A stretch of DNA of 21,215 nt from an uncultured Eubacteriales bacterium. Lineage in GTDB: Bacteria > Bacillota > Clostridia > Lachnospirales > Bianqueaceae. The DNA is taken from positions 1-21,215 of the forward strand of contig CABUPM010000034.1 of the NCBI GenBank assembly GCA_902493345.1, written 5' to 3'. The notes beneath the pieces were generated by a model. It saw nothing but the letters and a program-made list of their open reading frames with translations, did not search any database and was not told where the DNA came from. Of this stretch, positions 7,514 through 14,119 are shown piece after piece (within the stretch, counting starts at the first letter, position 1; each line of letters starts with the position of its first letter). A program made the translations under genes and the position numbers.

Positions 7514-8347
7514 ATGGAAGACAATGCGAAGATATTACGGCTGCGGGTGCTGCTGTGCTTTCTGCGGTTGGCGCCGGAAGAGTGTACGGTGACCGCGATC
7601 GCGAGGACACTTGGTGAGGAGAAATATTCTGTCAGCCGTGCGATTGCCTCTCTGGAAAAGGAGGAGTGCGTTAGCCGTGAGGACGTACGCAATCCACGGC
7701 TCACGGAGAAGGGACGCCTTATGGCTGAACAATATTCAGAGCGGTTGGAGATTACGCTGAACCATCTGCTATATGAGGGCGTGGACATGGAGAGCGCCAA
7801 GAAGGATGCGTTTGTCTGGGCGCTGTACTGCACGGACAGTACGATGGAGGCCGTGCGGGCCACCGAGGAGCGTTACCGTGTAAAATACGAGCTTCGGAAT
7901 CAGAAGCGTTTTAACGGTGGGACTCTCTGTAAAAAATTAAAAGACGGCTGTTATTCGTTCCCTTTTCTGATTTTCCGGGAGCATATCAAAAACGGAAGCA
8001 ATCTCTCCATGGCGAATGAAGGTTTTGAGCATCCTTGCAGTCTGTATGTGAAGAACGGTATAGGGACGGTACAGCTGCGCGCGGTTCCGATATCAGCCAA
8101 ATCCCCACACAGTGGTATGCGGATGAGCGGCCGGGTGAAGAGCATCCGGTATTTTGATGCCGGACGGTATATCAGTGCGGAGTCCAATGGACAGATCTTT
8201 TCCTTCCCGGCAGAGGTACTGCAATTTGTCAATGTGGGAGCGGATGCCGGACAGATTCTGCACGGCAGCGTCTGTCTGCAGATGGAGGCCTCGGTCGGCC
8301 CGATTCATATGCCGGATTCTACAGCGATTTTCAGCATGTTGATATGA
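7514..8347 (+). CDS. DtxR-like winged-helix regulator with an unrecognised C-terminal domain
   Basis: The start at 7514 is chosen because GGAGGAGAG (7500-7508) lies just before it, giving 277 residues; an in-frame ATG at 7493 would swallow that site. Residues 8-75 form a winged helix: TVTAIARTLGEEKYSVSRAI is the helix-turn-helix, followed by a wing and LTEKGR. The following helix (NHLLYEGVDMESAKKDAF) resembles the dimerisation/metal domain of DtxR/MntR repressors, but the usual glutamate-histidine pair is not evident. The last 150 residues match nothing I recognise and look beta-rich. It is monocistronic with its own promoter, directly ahead of the CydDC-like operon. A metal- or heme-sensing regulator of that operon is inferred; a MarR-like protein is the alternative. 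Confidence 0.7.
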   Translation: MEDNAKILRLRVLLCFLRLAPEECTVTAIARTLGEEKYSVSRAIASLEKEECVSREDVRNPRLTEKGRLMAEQYSERLEITLNHLLYEGVDMESAKKDAFVWALYCTDSTMEAVRATEERYRVKYELRNQKRFNGGTLCKKLKDGCYSFPFLIFREHIKNGSNLSMANEGFEHPCSLYVKNGIGTVQLRAVPISAKSPHSGMRMSGRVKSIRYFDAGRYISAESNGQIFSFPAEVLQFVNVGADAGQILHGSVCLQMEASVGPIHMPDSTAIFSMLI

Positions 8348-8354
8348 TGAAAAA

Positions 8355-8372
8355 TGTTGCAGCTGTGCAACA
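8355..8372. promoter_or_regulatory. 18-bp perfect palindrome, possible operator 1 upstream of the CydD-like gene
   Basis: TGTTGCA-GCTG-TGCAACA lies just after the regulator stop codon. A related palindrome is centred 78 bp downstream at 8431-8452, immediately upstream of the -35 box. The 7+4+7 layout is that of Rex boxes (TTGTTAA-N4-TTAACAA) but the inner bases differ. It could also be the stem of a weak terminator, though no T-run follows directly. Confidence 0.4.
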
Positions 8373-8430
8373 ACAGGAAAATGCCGTTTTTTCAGGACAA
8401 TCAGAAATGAGAAGCACGGAAAAGTGTCGT

Positions 8431-8452
8431 TTTGTTGCAGAGGTGCTACAAA
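8431..8452. promoter_or_regulatory. 22-bp near-perfect palindrome, possible operator 2 upstream of the CydD-like gene
   Basis: TTTGTTGCA-GAGG-TGCTACAAA has nine-base arms with a single mismatched pair. It ends 8 bp before the -35 box at 8460, a typical place for an activator or repressor site. Its core matches the palindrome at 8355-8372. Confidence 0.45.
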
Positions 8453-8459
8453 TCCATGG

Positions 8460-8488
8460 TTTCACAGAGAAGAGGGATATGTTACAAT
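8460..8488 (+). promoter_or_regulatory. predicted sigma-A promoter of the CydDC-like operon
   Basis: TTTCAC (8460-8465), a 17-nt spacer and TACAAT (8483-8488). The predicted start is near 8495, giving a leader of about 90 nt, nearly the same length as the leader of the regulator gene. Confidence 0.55.
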
Positions 8489-8506
8489 ACATATATTAGA
8501 AGAAGA

Positions 8507-8522
8507 GTCCGCCGATGCGGAC
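8507..8522 (+). promoter_or_regulatory. leader hairpin 1 upstream of the CydD-like gene
   Basis: GTCCGC and GCGGAC pair around a CGAT tetraloop, followed by CTTTCTTT. Hairpin size and distance to both the downstream palindrome and the start codon equal those of the hairpin at 7436, while four of six stem pairs use different bases. Confidence 0.45.
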
Positions 8523-8538
8523 CTTTCTTTGACTGCCG

Positions 8539-8556
8539 GATTAGTGGCAGCTAACC
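8539..8556 (+). promoter_or_regulatory. palindrome, site C of the shared element (CydDC-like operon leader)
   Basis: GATTAG-TGGCAG-CTAACC, with one mismatch in the second base pair. Read as RNA, including G8538, the stem GG-UUAG/CUAACC pairs fully if A8540 is bulged. It ends 28 nt before the ATG at 8585. CTGCC (8533-8537) can alternatively pair with GGCAG (8546-8550), which would make a small pseudoknot; this option is absent at sites A and B. Confidence 0.55.
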
Positions 8557-8584
8557 GACAAGGCAGCAGAAAGGAAGCAAAATT

Positions 8585-10318
8585 ATGATGATTAACAAAA
8601 GGCTGATCGGTATGGTCAGCGAGAGTAAGAGGTATATTGCCGGCAATGTGGTGTTTCAGTGGATCGTCCTGACCGTCAATATCGCGATGATGGCAGCGAT
8701 TACAGGGCTGCTGGCGGGCCTGTTTGAACGGACGGCGGATGGGAGGAGCGTCCTGTATACACTGCTGACAGCGGCTGTCGCGGTTGCGGTGCGCTACATC
8801 TGCACGCGCCTGTCTGCCAGGATGAGTTATCTTTCCTCCAAGGCGGTCAAAAAAACATTGCGCAGCCGGATCTACCAGAAACTGCTGCGGTTGGGGGCAG
8901 CCTATAATGAAAAGGTCAGGACATCGGAGATCGTACAGGTTGCGGTGGAGGGTGTGGACCAGTTGGAGACGTATTTCGGCGCGTACCTGCCGCAGTTTTT
9001 CTATGCGATGCTGGCGCCGCTCACGCTGTTTGCTGTGCTCAGTTTCGTGAATTTCCCCTGTGCTGTAGTGCTGTTGATCTGTGTGCCGCTCATTCCGGCG
9101 GCCATTGTGGCGGTACAGCGCTGGGCCAAGAAGCTGCTCTCCAAGTACTGGGGCCAGTACACGGCATTGGGTGATACCTTCCTGGAGAATTTGCAGGGCT
9201 TGACCACTTTGAAGATCTATCAGGCTGATGAGTTTAAACAGGATGAAATGAATGAACAGGCGGAGAAATTCCGTAAGATTACCATGAAGGTGCTGACCAT
9301 GCAGCTGAACTCCATTACGATCATGGATCTGATTGCCTATGGCGGAGCGGCGTTGGGCGTGATCATGGCAGCAACACAGTACGCAGTGGGACATGTAACG
9401 CTGCAGGGATGCCTCCTGATCATTCTTTTGTCAGCGGATTTCTTTATTCCTATGCGGCTGCTCGGCTCCTTTTTCCATATCGCCATGAACGGCATGGCGG
9501 CCAGCGATAAAATCTTCCATCTGCTGGATCTGCCGGAACCGGAGGAGAAGAGTGCGTCCGTACCTCAGGAATGCACCATTCGCTGCGAGAATCTGCGCTT
9601 TTCCTATGAGGAGGACCGGGAGATCCTGCACGGTATCCAGATGGAGTTTCCCATGGGAGGTTTTACTTCGATTGTCGGAGAGTCCGGGTGCGGTAAATCG
9701 ACTCTGTCCGCGATCCTTATGGGACACAATCAGGGATACACAGGCTTCGTCACAGTGGGCGGCGCCGAACTTCGGGAGATCCGTGAGGAGAGCCTGCTGA
9801 AGAGCTTTACCTATATCAGCAGTCAGAGCTACCTGTTCAAGGGAACCGTTCGGGACAATCTCGTGATGGCCAGTCCGGAAGCGGACGATGCGCAGCTTTG
9901 GAGCGTGCTGGAACGGGTCCATCTGGCATCGTTCTTGAAAAGTGAAAAGGGACTGGATACCCTGTTGAACGAGAAGGCCTCCAATCTGTCCGGCGGCCAG
10001 TGCCAGAGGCTGGCGTTGGCTCGAGCGCTGCTGCATGACAGCCCGGTGTATATTTTTGACGAGGCAACCTCCAATATTGATGTAGAGAGTGAGAACGATA
10101 TCATGCAGGAGATTCATACGCTGGCGCAGACCAAAACCGTGATCCTCATCTCTCACCGGCTGGCCAATGTAACGGGTTCCGATCGTATCTATGTGCTGAG
10201 TGATGGCTGCGTTGCCGAAAAAGGCACGCATGAGGAGCTCTTGAAGAACGGCGGAGTCTACAGCCGCCTATGGGAGGCACAGCAGGCGCTTGAGAATTAT
10301 GGAAAGGACGGTGAATGA
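8585..10318 (+). CDS. CydD-like ABC transporter permease/ATP-binding protein
   Basis: This 577-residue exporter half has membrane helices in about residues 18-305 and an ATPase domain after 330. Walker A is GESGCGKST (365-373), the signature LSGGQCQ (468-474), Walker B VYIFDE (488-493) and the H-loop histidine is at 524. The segment EIVQVAVEGVDQLETYFGAYLPQ is characteristic of the CydD side of CydDC exporters, which move cysteine and glutathione (and have been linked to heme) across the membrane and support cytochrome bd assembly. AAGGAAG precedes the ATG; a second ATG follows directly. Its stop overlaps the next gene's start (ATGA). No cydAB genes are in the window, so a respiratory role is not supported here and the substrate is open. 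Confidence 0.87.
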   Translation: MMINKRLIGMVSESKRYIAGNVVFQWIVLTVNIAMMAAITGLLAGLFERTADGRSVLYTLLTAAVAVAVRYICTRLSARMSYLSSKAVKKTLRSRIYQKLLRLGAAYNEKVRTSEIVQVAVEGVDQLETYFGAYLPQFFYAMLAPLTLFAVLSFVNFPCAVVLLICVPLIPAAIVAVQRWAKKLLSKYWGQYTALGDTFLENLQGLTTLKIYQADEFKQDEMNEQAEKFRKITMKVLTMQLNSITIMDLIAYGGAALGVIMAATQYAVGHVTLQGCLLIILLSADFFIPMRLLGSFFHIAMNGMAASDKIFHLLDLPEPEEKSASVPQECTIRCENLRFSYEEDREILHGIQMEFPMGGFTSIVGESGCGKSTLSAILMGHNQGYTGFVTVGGAELREIREESLLKSFTYISSQSYLFKGTVRDNLVMASPEADDAQLWSVLERVHLASFLKSEKGLDTLLNEKASNLSGGQCQRLALARALLHDSPVYIFDEATSNIDVESENDIMQEIHTLAQTKTVILISHRLANVTGSDRIYVLSDGCVAEKGTHEELLKNGGVYSRLWEAQQALENYGKDGE

Positions 10319-11979
10319 GCATGAAAAGACGCAGTGGATTTGAGGTTATGGCACGGCTGATCGGTCTGGTAAAGCCGCTTGCCGGATATATGGTGTTGGC
10401 GGTGGCGATGGGCTGGGTCGGACATATGACGGCGACCTTTATTACGATATTCGGTGCGTATGCAGCTGCGGATCTGATCGGGATCGCGACGCCGTTTTCT
10501 CTTCATTTTATTTTCATTTCAGTATTGCTCTTCGCGCTGGTGCGGGGAGTGCTGCGCTATGCCGAGCAAGCCTGCAATCATTTCATTGCGTTCAAACTCT
10601 TGGCCCTGATTCGGGACAAGGTCTTCCGGGCGCTGCGGCGGCTGTGTCCCGCCAAGCTGGAGGGCAGAGACAAGGGAGACCTGATCTCGGTTATAACGTC
10701 GGATATTGAGCTGCTGGAGGTATTCTATGCGCACACCATTTCACCGGTTTTGATCGCGCTGTTCTTCTCGGCATTCCTCTGCCTGTTTATCGGAAGCTTC
10801 CATCCGCTGCTGGGCGTAATCGCTCTGGCGACCTATCTGACGGTCGGAGTCATCATACCGATGGTGACCTCCAGAGTCAGCCGCGGCGATGGGCTGAGTT
10901 TCCGCACCCAATCGGGTGAACTTGCCGGCTTTGTACTGGACAGCCTGCGTGGCCTGTCCGAGATCTTACAATACGGACAGGGGAAAAAGCGCCTGAAGGA
11001 TATGGAGAACAGGGTCGACGCGCTCTCTGCGGATGAATGGCGGCTGAAGCGGACTGCTGGGAAAAATCAGGCGGCGACGCATACGGTCATTTTGCTGTTT
11101 GATCTTGTGATGCTGGCGGCAGCCGCATGGCTGTATCAAAAGGGAGAGGTGGAGTTTATCGGCGTGCTGATCCCGACCGTTGCTCTGATGAGCTCTTTCG
11201 GACCGATCATTGCGCTGGCTAACCTGGGCAGTACGCTGCAGAATACCTTTGCCGCAGGCAATCGTGTTCTGGATATACTGGAGGAGACGCCCATGGTGGA
11301 GGAGAACCATACAGGCGAAGAGATTTTTTTTACAGGGGCCGCGGCACAGAACGTCACTTTTGCGTATGGGGAGGAGACGATACTGGATGATGTATCGGTG
11401 CGGATCCCCAAGGGGGCCGTGGTCGGCATCGTCGGAAAGAGCGGCAGCGGCAAATCAACACTTTTGAAGCTGTTCATGCGTTTCTGGGATACCCAGCAGG
11501 GCAGCGTCATACTGTCCGGAACGGATATCCGTAAGATCCGTACCTCCAGCCTCCGCGAGGCCGAGAGCTTTGTGACACAGGAGACGCACCTGTTCCATGA
11601 CAGTATCCGCAACAATCTGCGGATCGCCAAGCTGGATGCCACGGATGCCGAGTTGGAAGAGGCGTGCCGGAAAGCGTCCGTACACGATTTTATCATGAAG
11701 CTGCCGAAGGGGTACGATACGCCGGTCGGAGAGCTGGGCGATACATTATCCGGCGGAGAACGCCAGAGAATCGGAATTGCTCGGGCGTTTTTGCATGACG
11801 CTCCGTATATGCTGCTGGACGAGCCCACCAGCAATCTGGACAGCCTGAACGAGGCAATCCTCCTGAAGTCTCTGCGGGAGGAAAAGCAGGATAGGACGGT
11901 TGTGCTGGTGTCTCACCGGCCCTCTACCATGCGTATTGCGGACAAAGTATATTCCGTGGAACACGGAAGAATGAGTTGA
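10315..11979 (+). CDS. CydC-like ABC transporter permease/ATP-binding protein
   Basis: This 554-residue partner of the CydD-like protein starts in an ATGA overlap with it, with AAAGGA six bases upstream. The membrane domain carries the CydC hallmark RGVLRYAEQACNHFIAFKLL (about 77-96) and GDLISVITSDIELLEVFY. The ATPase domain has Walker A GKSGSGKST (374-382), signature LSGGERQ (478-484), Walker B LLDEP and an H-loop SHRPS. The D-loop reads DEPTSNLDSLNE. Heterodimer formation with the preceding product is inferred from the overlap and from CydDC precedent. The protein ends abruptly at HGRMS, slightly short of typical CydC. Confidence 0.87.
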   Translation: MSMKRRSGFEVMARLIGLVKPLAGYMVLAVAMGWVGHMTATFITIFGAYAAADLIGIATPFSLHFIFISVLLFALVRGVLRYAEQACNHFIAFKLLALIRDKVFRALRRLCPAKLEGRDKGDLISVITSDIELLEVFYAHTISPVLIALFFSAFLCLFIGSFHPLLGVIALATYLTVGVIIPMVTSRVSRGDGLSFRTQSGELAGFVLDSLRGLSEILQYGQGKKRLKDMENRVDALSADEWRLKRTAGKNQAATHTVILLFDLVMLAAAAWLYQKGEVEFIGVLIPTVALMSSFGPIIALANLGSTLQNTFAAGNRVLDILEETPMVEENHTGEEIFFTGAAAQNVTFAYGEETILDDVSVRIPKGAVVGIVGKSGSGKSTLLKLFMRFWDTQQGSVILSGTDIRKIRTSSLREAESFVTQETHLFHDSIRNNLRIAKLDATDAELEEACRKASVHDFIMKLPKGYDTPVGELGDTLSGGERQRIGIARAFLHDAPYMLLDEPTSNLDSLNEAILLKSLREEKQDRTVVLVSHRPSTMRIADKVYSVEHGRMS

Positions 11980-11990
11980 GGAGAGTACAG

Positions 11991-12371
11991 ATGGGATTCA
12001 AACGAATGATATTTCTGATCATAGGCTGTGTTTGCCTTGCGCTGGGCTGTGTAGGCATTGTTTTGCCGATTCTGCCCACGGTGCCGTTTTTTCTGGCGAC
12101 GGTGTTCTGTTTTTCACAGTCCTCCCAGAAGCTGCATGATTGGTTTCTGGGTACACGGATGTATAAGAACAATCTGGAAAGCTATGTGAAGGGAGAGGGC
12201 ATGACCACAAGGACAAAAGCCAAGATCCTGATCACAGTTACGGCGCTGATGGTATTCGGCTTTGTGATCATGCTGCGCAAGAATTTATATATCCCCTGCG
12301 CAATTCTGGCTTGCGTATGGGTGGCCCATGTGATCTATTTTGTTTTTGTCGTCAAGATCAGAAAGGAATAG
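11991..12371 (+). CDS. YbaN/DUF454 family membrane protein
   Basis: The start is ATG 11991, preceded by GAGGAGAG (11978-11985), giving 126 residues; an in-frame TTG at 11976 lies before that site. The protein has hydrophobic segments at about 5-33 (IIGCVCLALGCVGIVLPILP then TVPFFLATVFCF), 75-93 and 97-118, with a short loop containing HDWFLGTRMYKNNLESY. The G-x-GIVLPILPTVPFFL motif is the signature of the YbaN (DUF454) family of small inner-membrane proteins, whose molecular function is unknown. It follows the CydC-like gene by 11 bases and is clearly cotranscribed, so it may be an accessory to the exporter. Confidence 0.85.
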   Translation: MGFKRMIFLIIGCVCLALGCVGIVLPILPTVPFFLATVFCFSQSSQKLHDWFLGTRMYKNNLESYVKGEGMTTRTKAKILITVTALMVFGFVIMLRKNLYIPCAILACVWVAHVIYFVFVVKIRKE

Positions 12372-12377
12372 AATGCG

Positions 12378-13091
12378 ATGCATAAATATTATGAGAAGAA
12401 CCGCGACCGCCTGAAGAAGACAATGAAAGGATTTCTGGCGCTGGTTCGCGAGGAACTGGAGGGTGTCAGCGGAAAGCCTTATGATGCCATATTGGAAGAG
12501 GTCTGGAAGATCTATGAGCGGGACATGCTGGACCGTTTCCCGTATATCGGCGGAGACGGCGCCAGCGGCACCAAGAATCTGACGGAGGCCTATATGCTGG
12601 TGGCCATGGGCGAGTTTCTGCAGGACTATGATATGACGATGGAGCAGATTGGGCATTGGATGACGCTGGCCTATGAACGCCGGATGAAAAAAATGCCCAC
12701 GCTCCTTCGCAGGATCATGGGCCGGATGTTTACCAATCCGAAGCTGCTCAATAAAATGTTCTTGAAAAAGGACGCGCAGAACGCGGCCAATGCGGCGGCG
12801 CATCCCGGAAGCTTTGAGACGAAGACCCAGATTCCGCCGGAACCCGGATATGACTTCAGTTACCACAATCTGGTATGCCCGCTTGCCAATTTTGCCAGAC
12901 AGTATGGGTATGAGGAATACATGCCCTATCTATGCAATCTGGACTACGTTATGTTCGGCATCCTGGGCGCGCCGCTCTTTCGGGAGCATACCTGCATGGA
13001 CGGAGAGTATTGCGACTTCAAGCTGAAGGCAGACGCGGAGACGATGCCGTACTGGCCGCCGGTTTTCTCACAGGGCAAGGGATATAAGTAA
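12378..13091 (+). CDS. L-2-amino-thiazoline-4-carboxylic acid hydrolase-like protein
   Basis: This 237-residue protein begins six bases after the YbaN stop, with GAAAGGA upstream. The C-terminal third has the pattern of the ATC_hydrolase family: YHNLVCPLANFARQYG, then CNLDY, then CMDGEYCDFKL, with cysteines at 167, 186, 206 and 212. The founding family member opens the thiazoline ring on the way to L-cysteine, but most members are uncharacterised. No signal peptide is seen, so it should act in the cytoplasm. Its place beside a CydDC-like (thiol-type) exporter may point to a cysteine-derived or thiazoline-containing compound such as a chelator; this is inference. The four conserved-looking cysteines could instead bind a metal or cofactor. 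It is the last gene of the operon, ending 9 bp from a convergent gene. Confidence 0.75.
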   Translation: MHKYYEKNRDRLKKTMKGFLALVREELEGVSGKPYDAILEEVWKIYERDMLDRFPYIGGDGASGTKNLTEAYMLVAMGEFLQDYDMTMEQIGHWMTLAYERRMKKMPTLLRRIMGRMFTNPKLLNKMFLKKDAQNAANAAAHPGSFETKTQIPPEPGYDFSYHNLVCPLANFARQYGYEEYMPYLCNLDYVMFGILGAPLFREHTCMDGEYCDFKLKADAETMPYWPPVFSQGKGYK

Positions 13092-13100
13092 TCGATAGCC

Positions 13101-13427
13101 TCAGAATACCAGCTGGACCAGAAGCATGTAGCTGATCGTTCCGCCCGCGATGGAGAGGAGCATCTGGTGTTTCCACAGGTGAAGGGCGGCTGTGACGGCG
13201 ATGGCGATCAGCTCCGGTAGGCCGTGGCTTCCGCTGAATAGCGAAACATTGCGCAGGCAATAGATGATGAGCATGGAAAAGATCGCGCCGGGCAGCATTT
13301 TGCCAAGATACTGGATGTATTTCGGCGTGGGCCGCTTGGGATTGAAGATCACAAATGGGAGAAACCGCATGAGTACGGTTCCGAGGACGCACATCGCGAT
13401 GGTGATGATCTGCTGAGAGATGGTCAT
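13101..13427 (-). CDS. azlD: AzlD-family branched-chain amino acid transport protein
   Basis: This 108-residue protein has three to four hydrophobic segments and the family pattern of an early RFLPF motif, then NPKRPTPKYIQYLGKMLPGAIFSMLIIYCL. AzlD is the small partner of AzlC in exporters of branched-chain amino acids (and azaleucine in Bacillus). Its start overlaps the end of azlC by four bases (ATGA), so it is translationally coupled. The gene ends 9 bp from the convergent hydrolase-like gene with no terminator between, so transcripts from the two operons probably overlap. Confidence 0.88.
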   Translation of the reverse strand: MTISQQIITIAMCVLGTVLMRFLPFVIFNPKRPTPKYIQYLGKMLPGAIFSMLIIYCLRNVSLFSGSHGLPELIAIAVTAALHLWKHQMLLSIAGGTISYMLLVQLVF

Positions 13428-14119
13428 GAGAGCTCCTTTCGTTCGATGGGACGGCGCAGGAATGTCAGAAACGCGGTGATACAGACCATGGTCGGAATCA
13501 AAAAGCTGTCAGCGCCGAATACCAGCAGGCACAGAACGCTGGCCGCCAATCCGATATACGCGCTGATATGCCGCTTTTCCCGTTCCCATTGTTCCAGAAA
13601 AATGACAACGAACATGGAAGCCATGACAAATTCCAGCCCTTCGGTATTGAAGTGAGTCAGGCTGCCCAGAAGGCCGCCCAGCGTCGCTCCGGCGAACCAG
13701 TAGAGGTGATTGAGGAGCGTGACAAAAAAATAAAACCATCCTCGGTCGATACCGTCCGGAATTTGCGCGGTGCAGTTAATGCTGAAGGTTTCGTCGCACA
13801 TTCCAAAGATCAGATAGGGCTTCTTCCAGCCCAGTCCCCGGAATTTATCCAGCATGGAGATACCGTAGAACAGATGCCGCGCCTGAATCATCACAGACAT
13901 GATCAGCGTCTGAATCGGCGCGTAGGGAGCGAGCAGCATGCTGACAGCGACAAATTCCAGGCTTCCGCCATAGATGGTCAGGCTCATCAGCATGGGATAC
14001 CAGAAGCTGAAGCCGGAGACATGCATGTAGATGCCATAGGTGAGCCCCAGGAATAGGAAGCCGGCAAAGATAGGGACGGTATAAGGAAAAGCACAGAGAA
14101 AGGCTTTTTTAATCTTCAT
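13424..14119 (-). CDS. azlC: AzlC-family branched-chain amino acid permease
   Basis: This 231-residue membrane protein has the AzlC features: an opening AFPYTVPIFAGFLFLGLTYGIYM, a central MIQARHLFYGISMLDKF and the GMCDETFS motif, and five or more hydrophobic segments. Together with AzlD it forms a branched-chain amino acid exporter in the cytoplasmic membrane. The start codon lies inside the last 11 bases of the adenosine deaminase gene, a coupling like that between the AraC and ABC genes elsewhere in the window. Confidence 0.9.
   Translation of the reverse strand: MKIKKAFLCAFPYTVPIFAGFLFLGLTYGIYMHVSGFSFWYPMLMSLTIYGGSLEFVAVSMLLAPYAPIQTLIMSVMIQARHLFYGISMLDKFRGLGWKKPYLIFGMCDETFSINCTAQIPDGIDRGWFYFFVTLLNHLYWFAGATLGGLLGSLTHFNTEGLEFVMASMFVVIFLEQWEREKRHISAYIGLAASVLCLLVFGADSFLIPTMVCITAFLTFLRRPIERKELS

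Noticed and set aside
8533..8556. H-type pseudoknot (CTGCC/GGCAG plus GGATTAG/CTAACC) like a small riboswitch
   Set aside because: The CTGCC/GGCAG pairing exists only at this site and is absent from the sister elements at 4898 and 7468, so the simple palindrome is the better common description.
4898..8556. Iron-responsive element (IRE) of the eukaryotic type
   Set aside because: The hairpins have six-nt loops, but lack the CAGUGN loop and the bulged C five bases below, so similarity is limited to loop size.
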